A DNA stretch of 64,000 bases from Methylocystis sp. Sn-Cys (GTDB lineage Bacteria > Pseudomonadota > Alphaproteobacteria > Rhizobiales > Beijerinckiaceae): the NCBI RefSeq assembly GCF_016745395.1, contig NZ_JAERVJ010000009.1, forward strand, positions 151,372-215,371, written 5' to 3'. Position numbers and translations under genes: made by a program. Under the pieces are notes generated by a model that saw only the letters and a program-made list of their open reading frames with translations, had not been told where the DNA came from and searched no databases. Positions within the stretch are counted from its first letter, which is position 1, and each line of letters starts with the position of its first letter. Shown one piece after another: positions 8,504 through 18,216 of the stretch.

Positions 8504-8582
8504 GTCATTGCGAGGAGCAAAGCGACGAAGCAATCCAGAGCCACACGGCGGCCCTGGATTGCTTCGCTTCGCTCGCAATGAC
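8504..8582. repeat. dispersed hairpin repeat, family B (copy 2)
   Basis: The second copy, 184 bp from copy 1. The sequence between them includes a degenerate duplicate of the end of the HTH gene, so the pair appears to have arisen by a local duplication that included the repeat. Confidence 0.85.
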
Positions 8583-8618
8583 GGCAGTATGCAAGGCCGC
8601 GGCCTCCCCCGCCGCCGC

Positions 8619-10247
8619 TTAGGCCTCCCGATAAAACACCAGCATCAGCCCGGCGAGAATAAAGCCGATCGGCCACACAAAGCCCGCCATCCGCTTCGCT
8701 CCGCCGTCGAGCCGTAACTCCAGCCAGCGCGACCATCCGGCCGCGACGCCGACGAGCGCCAGCGGCGTATGGGTAATCTCGATCAGCGTCTCTTCCTTGA
8801 GATTGGCGAGCGCGTGGGAATGGGTGAGGAGAAAAGCCGCCGCCGTCGCCGTGCTGACCGGGAAGACATAAGGAGCCCACCAGGCCTTGATACGGCCTTG
8901 CCGCACCTGCCATTCGAACAGGCCGAAGATCACAATCAGCAGCGTCAGCAGGCGGTGCTGGGCGATTTCGGGATCGCGCAGGCTCTCGATGAGCCCGAGG
9001 CGCCCCAGCGGCCAGACCATCTCGTCCGCGCGCAGGAACAAAAAGCAAGCGAGGCCCAGGAAAACGAGCGGCCAATGCCGCATGACCGGCGCGAGACGGC
9101 GGCTCACGCGCTCCAGAAGCGCCATCACGCCCATGGCGATAACGAAAAGCCCCGCCCAATGGTGATTATATTCCGACCAGGCGATATCGGCCGGCGAGCG
9201 CGGCGGCTGGGCGCCGGGCGGCAGGTTTTTCAAGGCTTCTGGCGGCAGAGCGGCCGACAGCGCTTCGAAGTCTGGACTGTCCAGCCGCACCGGCAGGCGC
9301 GGCTCCAAGCGATCGACGACTTCGGCGAAACTCGCCCGATCGTTCGGCAAATCGCGCGCCGGCGGCAGCGAGGCGAGCGAAGCGGCGCAGAACAGCACGG
9401 TGAGGCCGACGCCGATCTCCGTCTCGGCGAATCGCCGCGTGCGCAGCAGCGGGCCGGCCGGCTCCTGTTTCAGCTTGCGCACGGCCAGGAAGTTCAATCC
9501 GCCGAGGAGAAGCAGACCCAAAAGCAGCACGATCTTGGCGCTGAGCATGACTCCGTAGGACGTGCCATACATGGCGGGCGCCGCGCCCACATAAAACACC
9601 GCCATCAGCGCGCCGCCCGCGAGCAGCGCCGCCACCGCGCCGACGGACATGGCCGAAAAGCGCGCCGCGACGCGCGCGCGGGCCGTCGGGTCGGCGACAC
9701 CGGTCAGCGCCATCAGAAAATAGGGAATGCCGCCGATCCAGACCGCCGCGCCGGCCATGTGCAGGAATTCGGCGCAAGCGAGGACCGCCGCCCCCTCGAA
9801 CTGGCTCGCGGCGTGTGTCGACCCCGCCTGGACCCCGATCAGCAGCGCCGCGAGCACGGGCGCCGACTGACGAAGCGCGACGCCGCCGCGCTGCGCGCGC
9901 CGGGCGGAGACGGCGACGACAGCGGCGATGACGCCCGCAACGAGATCGACAGCGACGGCGCGCGCGCCGGCGGCCTCTTGCGCGGGAATCTCGAGCGTGC
10001 CGACCAACATGACAGTGAGCGAGGCGGCGGCGAGCCATTCGGCGGCGGCGAGCCCGCTGGCTGAGACGAAGATCAGCCGCAACGCCCGCCGCTCCAGCGC
10101 CGCGCCCGCGCCCGCGAGCCTCGGGGCCAGCGGCCAGACGAGCAGCATCAGAAAGGCAAGCCCGCCGACCGCGACCGACTGCGCGGCCAGAATGACGCCG
10201 CGCAGCACGACGCTCAGAAAGCCATAGATCTCGATGAAGAGCTGCAT
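8619..10247 (-). CDS. CopD-family copper-resistance membrane protein with extended C-terminus
   Basis: A 542-residue polytopic protein. Residues about 1-310 match the CopD domain (many helices, LHMAGAAVWIGGIPYFLMAL, then SAKIVLLLGLLLLGGLNFLAV). A soluble loop of about 70 residues and a further block of about five helices follow, including the histidine-bearing NHHWAGLFVIAMGVMALLE and LLTHSHALANLKEE. CopD is a putative inner-membrane copper transporter working with periplasmic CopC, whose gene lies immediately upstream (stop and start 1 bp apart). The length is well above the usual 290-310 residues. Confidence 0.85.
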   Translation of the reverse strand: MQLFIEIYGFLSVVLRGVILAAQSVAVGGLAFLMLLVWPLAPRLAGAGAALERRALRLIFVSASGLAAAEWLAAASLTVMLVGTLEIPAQEAAGARAVAVDLVAGVIAAVVAVSARRAQRGGVALRQSAPVLAALLIGVQAGSTHAASQFEGAAVLACAEFLHMAGAAVWIGGIPYFLMALTGVADPTARARVAARFSAMSVGAVAALLAGGALMAVFYVGAAPAMYGTSYGVMLSAKIVLLLGLLLLGGLNFLAVRKLKQEPAGPLLRTRRFAETEIGVGLTVLFCAASLASLPPARDLPNDRASFAEVVDRLEPRLPVRLDSPDFEALSAALPPEALKNLPPGAQPPRSPADIAWSEYNHHWAGLFVIAMGVMALLERVSRRLAPVMRHWPLVFLGLACFLFLRADEMVWPLGRLGLIESLRDPEIAQHRLLTLLIVIFGLFEWQVRQGRIKAWWAPYVFPVSTATAAAFLLTHSHALANLKEETLIEITHTPLALVGVAAGWSRWLELRLDGGAKRMAGFVWPIGFILAGLMLVFYREA

Positions 10248-10248
10248 G

Positions 10249-10605
10249 TCAGCGGCTCACGGCGAAGGGAATGTCGCCTTGCGTGATGTGCCCGTCGAGG
10301 CTCAACGCCTGCCAATGCAGGCGATAGGCGCCCGGCTCGAGTCCCGTCGCCTTGGCGTTCAGCGTGTCGGCGGACGCCGCATCGAGAATGGGGAGCGCGA
10401 CAGCCTCGCCGCCGATCTTGAAAAGCTTCATATGCGAGCGCGCGGCGTCGATCCGGCTATTGAAGCGGATCTCGATCGCAAGCTCCTCGCTTCGGACCGT
10501 CTCGTCGGCGCGCGGCGTCGAGGCGAGCACAATGGCGTGGGCCAGGGCCGTCTCGCTCGCGCCGAGCATGAAAGCCAGGGCGCATATTAATCCAAGACAT
10601 CTCAT
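10249..10605 (-). CDS. CopC-domain periplasmic copper-binding protein
   Basis: A 118-residue precursor with a signal peptide ending ALA, which would leave a mature N-terminus beginning HAIVLASTPRADE. An N-terminal histidine plus the later SLDGHITQGD segment forms the conserved Cu(II) site of the CopC family (His brace with Asp and His). It is the first gene of a two-gene unit with the CopD-like gene. The pair probably handles periplasmic copper; copper delivery to an enzyme is as plausible as resistance. Confidence 0.88.
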   Translation of the reverse strand: MRCLGLICALAFMLGASETALAHAIVLASTPRADETVRSEELAIEIRFNSRIDAARSHMKLFKIGGEAVALPILDAASADTLNAKATGLEPGAYRLHWQALSLDGHITQGDIPFAVSR

Positions 10606-10740
10606 GAGAATCGACCCGTGCGAAACCGCGCCCGGATGGGCTCAAGCCTTGCCGATTATCCTATTCCGCGAGACCTTAGCAATGGCTGATGGATGGGGTC
10701 AGGGCTCCGAATTCGGGTTAACGCGCAGACGTGTTCCAAC

Positions 10741-10878
10741 GTCATGGCCGCGCTTGTCGCGGCCATCCACGCCGCGCCGACGCGGAAAGCTGAGAATATA
10801 AGCGGAATCGACTCCGCTTGTTCTCCCAGCGTGTCGTCATGTCCCGGCGTGGACGCCCGCGACAAGCGCGGGCATGAC
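10741..10878. repeat. dispersed repeat, family D
   Basis: A 138-bp unit opening GTCATGGCCGCGCTTGTCGC and closing GCGCGGGCATGAC, with a GCGTGGACGCCCGCGACAAG arm. It is nearly identical to 47608-47747, and the homology extends upstream to a shared GGCTCCGAATTCGGGTTAACG. It occupies most of the gap between the copC-like gene and the next gene; nothing else is recognised in 10606-10940. Confidence 0.8.
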
Positions 10879-10940
10879 GCGCTGCAGAGGGTTTTTAACC
10901 GGGATTCCATGCCCTGTGGATGGGGTTCTCCTGCCGCGCC

Positions 10941-11642
10941 TCATTTGAGAAAGACGTAAATGTCGACGTCGACGCTGGCGTCGTCGCTTTTAAAATCGGT
11001 CAGATATTCCTCGATGATGAGGTCTTTGGTGTCGAGGCCCTTCTCGTCGAGATAGGCGGCGATCGCCTCATAAGTGGCGTCGATTTCATCATAGGCGCCG
11101 CGATGCTGGAATTTGAGCGCTTTGCCGGCGGGAGACGCGCCGATCTCCACGCCCTCGGGGAGCTTCGCCTTGCCTTCCGGCGCGGCGGCGAGCGGCGCCA
11201 TGGCCTCGAAGGAAAACCCCGCATCGTCGGTCTTGGTGAAAACGGCGATCGGCCGGCCGTTGGCCGTCAGCCCCGCCTTGGCGACGGCGCCGCTGAGCTT
11301 TCTCAGCGCCTCGGAGAGCGTCTTGGCGGCGTCCTCCCATTTGCCCTGCCCTTTCATCACGACGGCCGGACGCGCATCCACGTCGATGGTCTCGCTGATG
11401 ACGGCGGGCGCGAGGTCCGGGGTCGCGGGCTTGGCCGCTTCGGCCTTGTCGTCGGGCTTGGTGGCCTCAGGGGTCGCGGGCGCCGTCGCGGCGCGCGAGG
11501 CGGGCGCCTCATCTTCCTCGGAGCCCGCCGGCAAGAAGCGCCTTTCGGCGAGAATAGCGGCGGACACGACGAGCAGCGTGAAAATCGCCAGCGCCCGCCA
11601 ATGGGTGCGCAGGCTGTCGATCAGACCGGGTTCCTCGTCCAT
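10941..11642 (-). CDS. membrane-anchored effector-binding (GyrI-like) domain protein
   Basis: A 233-residue protein: a short cytosolic N-terminus, one transmembrane helix (residues about 17-33), an Ala/Pro/Lys-rich linker (about 40-85) and a C-terminal domain of about 150 residues. The C-terminal part ([68 protein letters not shown]) has the pattern of the GyrI-like/AraC effector-binding fold. That fold binds small ligands or proteins. It is divergent from dapF. The ligand is unknown. Confidence 0.75.
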   Translation of the reverse strand: MDEEPGLIDSLRTHWRALAIFTLLVVSAAILAERRFLPAGSEEDEAPASRAATAPATPEATKPDDKAEAAKPATPDLAPAVISETIDVDARPAVVMKGQGKWEDAAKTLSEALRKLSGAVAKAGLTANGRPIAVFTKTDDAGFSFEAMAPLAAAPEGKAKLPEGVEIGASPAGKALKFQHRGAYDEIDATYEAIAAYLDEKGLDTKDLIIEEYLTDFKSDDASVDVDIYVFLK

Positions 11643-11767
11643 CCTCGAAGCGTCCTTTTGGAGATGCGGTCTCTCATGACCGCTTCTTGCGCGAAATTGC
11701 GACGGGCGTCGGGCGGCGCAACTGTGGCGCTAGAGCGGCGCAGTCTCTATATACCGGGCGCGTCCCG

Positions 11768-12637
11768 ATGGAAAAACCAATGCGCCATCCGCTCGAAAAT
11801 CTTCCGATCCTGCGCATGAACGGCGCCGGCAATGAAATCCTCGTGCTCGACCTGCGCGGGCGCGCGCATGTGCTGGCGCCGCGGGAAGCCCGCGCCATCG
11901 CCGCCGCGCCTGGCTTGCGCTTCGACCAGCTCATGGCGCTGCACGACCCGCTCGAGCCAGGCGACGACGCCTATATGCGCATCTACAATATCGACGGCTC
12001 GCTGTCGGGGGCCTGCGGCAATGGCACGCGCTGCGTGGCCTATGCGCTGGCGCGCGAGGGCAAGGAGCGGCTCTCGCTCGCAACCCAGGCCGGCCGCTTA
12101 GAGACGCGGCGCGAGGCCGAGACCGTCTTCACCGTCGACATGGGGCGCCCGCGGCTCGACTGGCGTGAGATTCCACTCGCCCGCGCGGCCGACACAAGCG
12201 CTGTTGCGCTCGATCCACCGGTCGCGGGCGCGCCGGCGCAATTTTCGGCCGTCAGCATGGGCAATCCCCATGCGATTTTTTTCGTCGCGGACGCCGCGGC
12301 GATTGCGCTCGAAGATCTCGGCGCGCGGCTCGAACATCACCCGCTCTTTCCCGAGCGCGCCAATATCTCCTTCGCCCAGATCGTCGCGCGCGACGATATT
12401 CTCCTGCGCGTCTGGGAGCGCGGCACGGGCGCCACCAAGGCCTGCGGCTCGGCTGCTTGCGCGACTCTGGTGGCGGCGGCGCGCGCCGGTCTCACGGATA
12501 GACGCGCGCGCGTGCGGCTGCCGGGCGGCGACCTCTATATCGAATGGCGCGCCGACGACCATGTCATGATGACGGGGCCCGTCGAATTCGAATTCGAGAC
12601 GCGCCTGACGTCAGCGCTATTCGAAGGCGCGGCGTGA
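11768..12637 (+). CDS. dapF: diaminopimelate epimerase
   Basis: DapF interconverts LL- and meso-diaminopimelate for lysine and peptidoglycan synthesis, in the cytosol. The 289 residues contain both active-site cysteine motifs, GACGNGTRC (Cys83) and KACGSAAC, plus NIDGS and MGNPH segments. The ATG at 11768 is preferred; a second in-frame ATG lies four codons downstream, and an upstream extension to 11687 is arginine-rich and unlikely. It overlaps mtaB by GTGA, so the two are translationally coupled. Confidence 0.96.
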   Translation: MEKPMRHPLENLPILRMNGAGNEILVLDLRGRAHVLAPREARAIAAAPGLRFDQLMALHDPLEPGDDAYMRIYNIDGSLSGACGNGTRCVAYALAREGKERLSLATQAGRLETRREAETVFTVDMGRPRLDWREIPLARAADTSAVALDPPVAGAPAQFSAVSMGNPHAIFFVADAAAIALEDLGARLEHHPLFPERANISFAQIVARDDILLRVWERGTGATKACGSAACATLVAAARAGLTDRRARVRLPGGDLYIEWRADDHVMMTGPVEFEFETRLTSALFEGAA

Positions 12638-13866
12638 GCGCGCGGGCGCCGAATGTCGAGGTTCTCACCTTCGGTTGTCGGCTGAACATGGTCGACTCCG
12701 AAGAACTCGCGCGCCAGAGCGCGAGCGATACGGTGATCGTCAATACCTGCGCGGTCACCAATGAAGCGACGCGCCAGGCGCGGCAGGCGATCCGCCGGCT
12801 GCATCGCGAGCGTCCGGAGGCGCGCATTGTCGTCGCGGGCTGCGCGGCGCGCATCGATCCACAGAGCTTCGAAACGATGGAAGGCGTTTCGCGCGTCATC
12901 GCCGAACAGCCGGAAAATCGCGCACGCGCCGCGGAAGAAGGCACGCGCGGCTTTCTCGCCGTGCAGAATGGCTGCGATCACAGTTGCACTTTCTGCATCA
13001 TCCCCCTCGGGCGCGGCGCGGCGCGCTCTGCGCCGCCGGATGAAATCATCCGGCAGGCGCGCGCGCTCGTGGAGAGCGGCAAGCAGGAGATCGTGCTCAC
13101 CGGGGTCGATCTCACGAGCTACGACGCAGATGGGTTGAAGCTCGGCGCACTCGTGCGAAGGCTGCTGCGCGAATTGCCGGAGCTTGCGCGCCTACGCCTC
13201 TCGTCGATCGACTGTATCGAAGCGGATGACGATCTCCTGATCGCCATGCGCGAGGAAGAGCGCCTCTGTCCGCATCTGCATCTTTCCTTGCAGGCGGGCG
13301 ATGACCTGATCCTCAAACGCATGAAGCGCCGCCACGCGCGCGCGGACGCGATTCGTTTCTGCGACGCGCTGCGCAAGGCCCGCCCCGATATCATCTTCGG
13401 CGCGGATTTCATCGCGGGCTTTCCGACGGAGACCGACGAGATGTTCGCGCAGACGCTCGCGCTCGCCGAAGAATGTGGGCTGACGCATCTGCACGTCTTT
13501 CCCTTCTCGCCGCGCCCCGGCACGCCGGCGGCGCGCATGCCGCAGGTGGCGCGCGAGATCGCGAAGGAACGGGCGGCGCGCTTGCGCGAAATTGGAGAAC
13601 GCGCGCTCGTGCGTCATCTCGATGCACAACGAGGAAAGACGCTGCGTTTCTTGACCGAGCGCGGCGGCGTGGCGCGGGCGGCGGATTTCACGCTGGCGCG
13701 CACGCCCGGCATAGAAGCGGGGCGAATGATCGATGCGCGCGTTACCGGGCATGACGGGAAAGCGCTGAACGCAATAACCAATTTTTCAGCAGCGAATTTG
13801 GAGCACAACCATGAGCGAGTGGCTGGACAATCTCATCCCGTTGAAGGTCCCGCCCCTCGAGCATGA
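12634..13866 (+). CDS. mtaB: tRNA t6A37 methylthiotransferase MtaB
   Basis: MtaB is a radical SAM methylthiotransferase that converts t6A to ms2t6A at position 37 of ANN-decoding tRNAs. The 410 residues show an N-terminal MTTase domain ([26 protein letters not shown]) and the radical SAM cluster motif Cys114-Cys118-Cys121 (GCDHSCTFC). A C-terminal region follows. The GTG at 12634 is chosen because it overlaps the dapF stop. The last 56 bp overlap the next gene, giving a tail of about 20 residues that may not be conserved. Confidence 0.93.
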   Translation: MSARAPNVEVLTFGCRLNMVDSEELARQSASDTVIVNTCAVTNEATRQARQAIRRLHRERPEARIVVAGCAARIDPQSFETMEGVSRVIAEQPENRARAAEEGTRGFLAVQNGCDHSCTFCIIPLGRGAARSAPPDEIIRQARALVESGKQEIVLTGVDLTSYDADGLKLGALVRRLLRELPELARLRLSSIDCIEADDDLLIAMREEERLCPHLHLSLQAGDDLILKRMKRRHARADAIRFCDALRKARPDIIFGADFIAGFPTETDEMFAQTLALAEECGLTHLHVFPFSPRPGTPAARMPQVAREIAKERAARLREIGERALVRHLDAQRGKTLRFLTERGGVARAADFTLARTPGIEAGRMIDARVTGHDGKALNAITNFSAANLEHNHERVAGQSHPVEGPAPRA

Positions 13867-15592
13867 GCAACTCGCTGGCTGGCGCCCAACGCGAAAGGCG
13901 GCCGAGGGCCTCGGGTGCCGCCTGCTCGCCGACCAGCGCATCGAGGTGGAGCCGGGCGTCTCGCTCTCGGCGGACGTCTATATCCCACGCACACCCGGCC
14001 GCTATCCGGCGATTGTCCAATGCGCCGCCTATACGCGCGAGCTGCACACGGCCGGCGTTCCCACCGGCAGCAATGAGATCGGCTGCCCACCCGTTTTCAC
14101 CGGTCGCGGATATGCGCAAGTGGTCGCCACGCGTCGCGGCATGGGGCGCTCCAATGGCGAGGCGGGCGTCTTCCTCAACCCTCAAGATGTGGACGACATT
14201 GAACGCTGCATCGCCTGGGCCGCTGCGCAGCCCTGGTGCGACGGGCGCGTCGTTATGTTCGGCACGTCTTATTATGGCATGACGCAGCCTCTGGTGGCGG
14301 TGCGCCGGCCGGAGGCGCTGAAGGCCTTCTTCTGCAACGAAATCTGCACGGATTACTTCCGCCATCTCCTCAACTTCGGCGGCGTGTTCAATCTGTTTTT
14401 CTGCAATCTCTGGATGGGCGCCAATTTCACGCCGGCCCTATTTTCCCTGCGCGTTCCGCCGATCGTTCGCGCGCTTCTGAGCCACGTCACGAATTCGCCC
14501 TTGAAGCGATTCTGGCAGCCGTTCCTGATGAAACGGGCGGACGCCCTGTTCTGCAGCTTCATGGCGAAGACGCCGGCAAAACCCGTCCGCGAATGGTACG
14601 CCAACTGGATGCTCGACGCGAAGTCGCGCGAGACGAGCACGCTTGCGCCCGGCCCCTCGAAGGAGTTAGGCCGGATCGATATTCCCTTCGTCGTGGTGCA
14701 AAACCTCGGCTACTTCAATTTGCACCAATATGGCGCCTACGACCTCTTCCAGAACGCCGCGACGCCCTCCGACCGCAAATGGATGATCCTTGCGCCGCCG
14801 CGCTACGAACTGCCGGTCTACGCCTGGCAATATGAAGCGCTCGCCTTCTTCGACCATGTGCTCCATGGCGCCGACAACGGCTATCCCGGCCAGCCCCCTG
14901 TGCGCTACTGGCTGGAAGGGGCGGAGCGTTTCGAGGGCGCTGCGAATTTCCCCGTGCCGGGCGCAGTGGCGCGGCGCTTTTTTCTCGCCCCCAATGGGCC
15001 CGATACAGCCACCCATCTGCTGACGGAAACCGCGCCGGAAAACGGCGGTGAAAGCCGTTGGGCCGCCGTGCCCCTGGGCCTACCGTTGCTCGGCGGCTTC
15101 GACGAGGTCGCGAACCAGATCCTCACCTTCGAATTGCCGATCGAGCGCGCGACGCGGCTTGCTGGCCCCGTGTCTCTGCATCTCTCCTTCAGCTCGAATG
15201 AAATCGATTCTTACGTCGTCGCCCGAGTGGGGCGCGTCGCGGCGGACGGCGGCTATCACTTGCTTTCGCTGGGCGCCATGAGCCCCGCGCGGCGCCTGCG
15301 GGATTCCGCGCGCGACACTGCCTGCGAGATCGTGCACGACACTTCGGCGCCCATGCCTCTCGAGCCGGGCGTCCCCGTCGACCTCGCCTTCAGCCTCACC
15401 CCCGGACCTACCGAGCTTCGACCGGGCGATCGGCTGCGGCTGGATCTCGCGAGCCGGCTGGACCTGCTGCGCAGCAATGTCAGTAACGGCTATGTGCATT
15501 TCGACTTGCCGGGGCCGCCCTATCTGGCGCGCAATACCTTGCACTATGGCGCGGGCAGCTACCTCACCTTGCAAGAAACCCCGGCGATCTAG
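13811..15592 (+). CDS. CocE/NonD-family alpha/beta hydrolase
   Basis: A 593-residue protein of the X-Pro dipeptidyl-peptidase S15/CocE family. The catalytic serine is Ser153 in FGTSYYGMTQ. The C-terminal third is the jelly-roll domain typical of this family (LAGPVSLHLSFSSNEIDSYVVARV and the RPGDRLRLDLASRLD end). No signal peptide is seen. Family members hydrolyse esters or amides of diverse acyl substrates; the substrate here cannot be told. The start overlaps the mtaB end by 56 bp and is supported by GGAG 8 bp upstream. Confidence 0.88.
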   Translation: MSEWLDNLIPLKVPPLEHEQLAGWRPTRKAAEGLGCRLLADQRIEVEPGVSLSADVYIPRTPGRYPAIVQCAAYTRELHTAGVPTGSNEIGCPPVFTGRGYAQVVATRRGMGRSNGEAGVFLNPQDVDDIERCIAWAAAQPWCDGRVVMFGTSYYGMTQPLVAVRRPEALKAFFCNEICTDYFRHLLNFGGVFNLFFCNLWMGANFTPALFSLRVPPIVRALLSHVTNSPLKRFWQPFLMKRADALFCSFMAKTPAKPVREWYANWMLDAKSRETSTLAPGPSKELGRIDIPFVVVQNLGYFNLHQYGAYDLFQNAATPSDRKWMILAPPRYELPVYAWQYEALAFFDHVLHGADNGYPGQPPVRYWLEGAERFEGAANFPVPGAVARRFFLAPNGPDTATHLLTETAPENGGESRWAAVPLGLPLLGGFDEVANQILTFELPIERATRLAGPVSLHLSFSSNEIDSYVVARVGRVAADGGYHLLSLGAMSPARRLRDSARDTACEIVHDTSAPMPLEPGVPVDLAFSLTPGPTELRPGDRLRLDLASRLDLLRSNVSNGYVHFDLPGPPYLARNTLHYGAGSYLTLQETPAI

Positions 15593-15607
15593 GGAAGGAC
15601 CCCCAAA

Positions 15608-15637
15608 ACGAAAAAACGGGGCCGCGATTGCGGCCCC
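15608..15637 (-). terminator. Rho-independent terminator of the PRC-barrel gene
   Basis: A perfect 8-bp stem, GGGGCCGC with GCGGCCCC around a GATT loop, is followed on the minus strand by CGTTTTTTCG. It lies 28 bp past the stop of the minus-strand PRC-barrel gene and also sits between the two convergent genes. Confidence 0.85.
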
Positions 15638-15665
15638 GCTTCGAGCTTGTGTTTGGGGTTGTTTC

Positions 15666-16085
15666 TTAGAAGCCGGCCGTCTGGTCCGTCCCGCGCGTCG
15701 TCGAGCCGACGCTCGAGCCCGCGCCCGCCTCTTCCCAATAGGGTTTCGAGCCGAAATGCTGATGCAGGCGCGACTCCCAGTCGCGATCCTTCCAGCTTTC
15801 CTCGGTGTATTCGGGCGCGCTCTGCAACTGGTCGGCCGTGACGTTGGTCACATAGCCGCCGAGATTGGTGTCGTATTTGAACGCCTTCCACGGCAGAGGA
15901 TGCTCGCCTTCGCCAATCCCGAGAAATCCGCCAAAGGTCATGATCGCGTAGCGGATCACGCCGGAAACCTTGTCGATCATCAGATGGTCGATCTGGCCAA
16001 TCTTGTTGCCGGAGGGATCATAGACGGCCGTGCCTTCGACATTTTCGCTCGAAATGAGATTATTGCCCTGTGTCGCCATTCCCAT
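15666..16085 (-). CDS. PRC-barrel domain protein
   Basis: A 139-residue soluble protein. Residues about 8-75 are a PRC-barrel (ENVEGTAVYDPSGNKIGQID, then HLMIDKVSGVIRYAIMTFGG, LGIGEGEHPLPW). This is the stand-alone form widespread in Hyphomicrobiales and often stress-induced. The C-terminal half is acidic and aromatic (TEESWKDRDWESRLHQHFGS) and probably flexible. It is monocistronic with its own terminator. Confidence 0.9.
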   Translation of the reverse strand: MGMATQGNNLISSENVEGTAVYDPSGNKIGQIDHLMIDKVSGVIRYAIMTFGGFLGIGEGEHPLPWKAFKYDTNLGGYVTNVTADQLQSAPEYTEESWKDRDWESRLHQHFGSKPYWEEAGAGSSVGSTTRGTDQTAGF

Positions 16086-16279
16086 CGTCGCCTCCTGGAA
16101 GCCGTCGAACCCTTTGGTTCGTTGAGCCTTGAGAACAAATTGACGCCGCCAATGTTCCGCTCGTTGTTCAAGAATGCGTCGTCGCGCGCGGGCTCATCGC
16201 GAGCGCCGCGCTATCGCGGGACGGCAAAACAGTTTAAGGCAAGCCGAGCCTGTAACGCGGCGTTAATCAGGACAAGGAA

Positions 16280-16987
16280 ATGAATTCGGAAATCACCGTC
16301 GGCTGGGAAGTCCTGGGGATCATCTGGATCAACATCCTGCTCTCCGGCGACAATGCGATCCTCATCGCCCTCGCCTGCCGCCAATTGCCGGTGACGCAAA
16401 GGCGCTGGGGCGTGTTTCTTGGCGCGCTCGGCGGCGTTCTCCTCCGCGTGATCTTCACGCTGCTCGTCGTGCAGATCATGAGCGTTCCGTTTCTGAAAGC
16501 CTTCGGCTCGCTACTGTTGCTCTTTGTCGCCGTAAAGCTACTGATCGACGAAACAGAACATAGCGACGTCAAGGCGAAGCCCAATCTCATGGGCGCGGTG
16601 ACCTCCATCATCATGGCCGACGCCGTAATGTCGCTCGACAATGTGCTGGCCATCGCCGCCGCCGCGCATGGGTCGACCTATCTCGTCGTTTTTGGCCTGG
16701 CGCTTTCGGTGCCGATCGTGATGTTCGGCGCGGGATTCTTGCTGCAAGTGCTGGAGCGCTTTCCTGTTCTCGTCTGGGCGGGCGCAGGTTTGCTCGGTTG
16801 GGTCTCCGGCGAAATGGCGGCGTCCGATGCGGCCGTAATCGAGCGCCTGCACGGCGCCGATCACGCAACGATCGAACAGGCTTTGGCGATCGGCGGCGCC
16901 GCTTTCGTGCTGCTCGTCGCCTTTGGCGTGAAGGCCTATCGGCAATGGCGCGAGGACAAGCGCGATCAGGAAAAGCAAAAGGGCTGA
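16280..16987 (+). CDS. TerC/YjbE-family integral membrane protein
   Basis: A 235-residue protein with about seven hydrophobic helices. The paired acidic motifs ILLSGDNAILIALA and ADAVMSLDNVLAIAAAA are diagnostic of the TerC superfamily; the YjbE-type subgroup is implicated in Mn(II) export. AGGACAAGG lies upstream of the ATG. I looked for a yybP-ykoY manganese riboswitch in 16086-16279 and did not recognise one. The transported metal is inferred only from family knowledge. Confidence 0.88.
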   Translation: MNSEITVGWEVLGIIWINILLSGDNAILIALACRQLPVTQRRWGVFLGALGGVLLRVIFTLLVVQIMSVPFLKAFGSLLLLFVAVKLLIDETEHSDVKAKPNLMGAVTSIIMADAVMSLDNVLAIAAAAHGSTYLVVFGLALSVPIVMFGAGFLLQVLERFPVLVWAGAGLLGWVSGEMAASDAAVIERLHGADHATIEQALAIGGAAFVLLVAFGVKAYRQWREDKRDQEKQKG

Positions 16988-17022
16988 AGTCGCTCCTCAG
17001 ACTGCTGACTTAGCGGTTCGGT

Positions 17023-17125
17023 GTCATTCCCGACGCTCGCGTAGCGAGCGATCGGGAATCCAGAGCAAAGGCGGCTTATGATGGCTCTGGATTCCCGATC
17101 GGGCCTTTGGCCCGTCGGGAATGAC
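17023..17125. repeat. dispersed repeat, family A
   Basis: The core runs from GTCATTCCCGACGCTCGCG to CCCGTCGGGAATGAC, with an internal GGGAATCCAGAGC / GGCTCTGGATTCCCG pair. The flanks GGTTCGGT and GAGCTGTTCAAACGGAAATG also recur at other copies (22895, 28279, 58549). A fragment of family E follows at about 17176-17230. This accounts for the gap between the TerC-like gene and the TPR gene. Confidence 0.8.
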
Positions 17126-17251
17126 ACGCCCCAACGCGAGCTGTTCAAACGGAAATGGTATAAGGCTCTTCCCGCGGAGCGAGCAAAGCTCGCGTCTCGA
17201 AGGACGAGGCCGCCTTGGTGTTTGGCGCCGAAGCGAGGGCTCGCCCTCGGT

Positions 17252-18118
17252 TCAGCCCCTCAGGCCTTGCTTGGCGACCGGCTGCTGCGGATCGATTTGC
17301 AGGGCGCGCTGATAGGCTTCCTGCGCCTTGCCGCGATTGCCGCTCTTGTCATAGGCGACGCCGAGCCAGGCCCAGGCAAGCGCGCTCTTGTTGTCGACGT
17401 TCAGCGCGGCGTTGAAGTCCTCGATCGCCTTGTCATATTTGCCCAGTGCGACAAGGCTCTCGCCACGCGCCTGATAGGGAGCGGCGGCGAAAGGATCGCG
17501 GTCGATGGCGTTGTCGAAATCGGTGACGGCGCGCGCATTGTCGCCGTTCTTCTGGTGGATCAGCCCGCGCGCGTGGAAGGCCTGCGCATTTTCGGGGTTG
17601 AGGCGGATCGCCGTGTCGAGATCGGAGCGCGCCAGATCGAGATTGCCCTGCGCGCGCAACAGATTGGCGCGGCCGATATAGGCCGGGGCGTGATTCGGGC
17701 TGACCTGGATGGCGTGGTCGAAATCGGCGCGGGCGAGATCGCTCTGTCCCATTTGCCGGTTGGCCAAGGCGCGATTGGTGAAGGCGGCGGCGTTGTTCGG
17801 GTCGAGCTTGATCGCCTGTGAGAAATCCGCGATCGCCTCCTGAAAACGGCCGACGCGGGCATAGGCGACGCCGCGCGTATTATAGGCCTCGGCGCTCGAT
17901 GGGTTGCGCCGGATGACCTCGGAAAGCGAATCGATATTCACCGACGCGGCTTTGGGATCGGTGTCGGCGATCTCGGCGATGCCGCGCCCCGGCGGACGAA
18001 TGCCCGTCGCCGTCTCGCATCCGGCGAGCGCCAGAGCAGCGAACGCCGCGCCGCTCAGCAGCAAACCACGGAAGAGAGGACACAAGCGAACCGACGTCGC
18101 CGTGAGGCGGAAGCTCAT
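17252..18118 (-). CDS. TPR-repeat lipoprotein
   Basis: A 288-residue protein with a signal peptide ending in the lipobox LALAGC, so it is lipid-anchored, probably facing the periplasm. From residue about 60 to the end it consists of about six tandem TPR motifs (AYNTRGVAYARVGRFQEAIADFSQAIKLDP, AFTNRALANRQMGQSDLARADFDHAI, and so on). The role is protein-protein scaffolding; similar lipoproteins of Hyphomicrobiales resemble NlpI-type adaptors, but no partner is evident. Transcribed toward a family A repeat. Confidence 0.88.
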   Translation of the reverse strand: MSFRLTATSVRLCPLFRGLLLSGAAFAALALAGCETATGIRPPGRGIAEIADTDPKAASVNIDSLSEVIRRNPSSAEAYNTRGVAYARVGRFQEAIADFSQAIKLDPNNAAAFTNRALANRQMGQSDLARADFDHAIQVSPNHAPAYIGRANLLRAQGNLDLARSDLDTAIRLNPENAQAFHARGLIHQKNGDNARAVTDFDNAIDRDPFAAAPYQARGESLVALGKYDKAIEDFNAALNVDNKSALAWAWLGVAYDKSGNRGKAQEAYQRALQIDPQQPVAKQGLRG

Positions 18119-18216
18119 GCCTGAAAATCCTCTCGACCGTCTCTTATCTGGAACTTGGCCAATTCTTGCCGGACGCAGCTAAAAAAGCGTCTCGATAGGG
18201 CAGGAATTCGACAGGC

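Noticed and set aside
16086..16279. yybP-ykoY manganese riboswitch upstream of the TerC-family gene
   Set aside because: I could not find the conserved loop sequences; a covariance-model search would decide.
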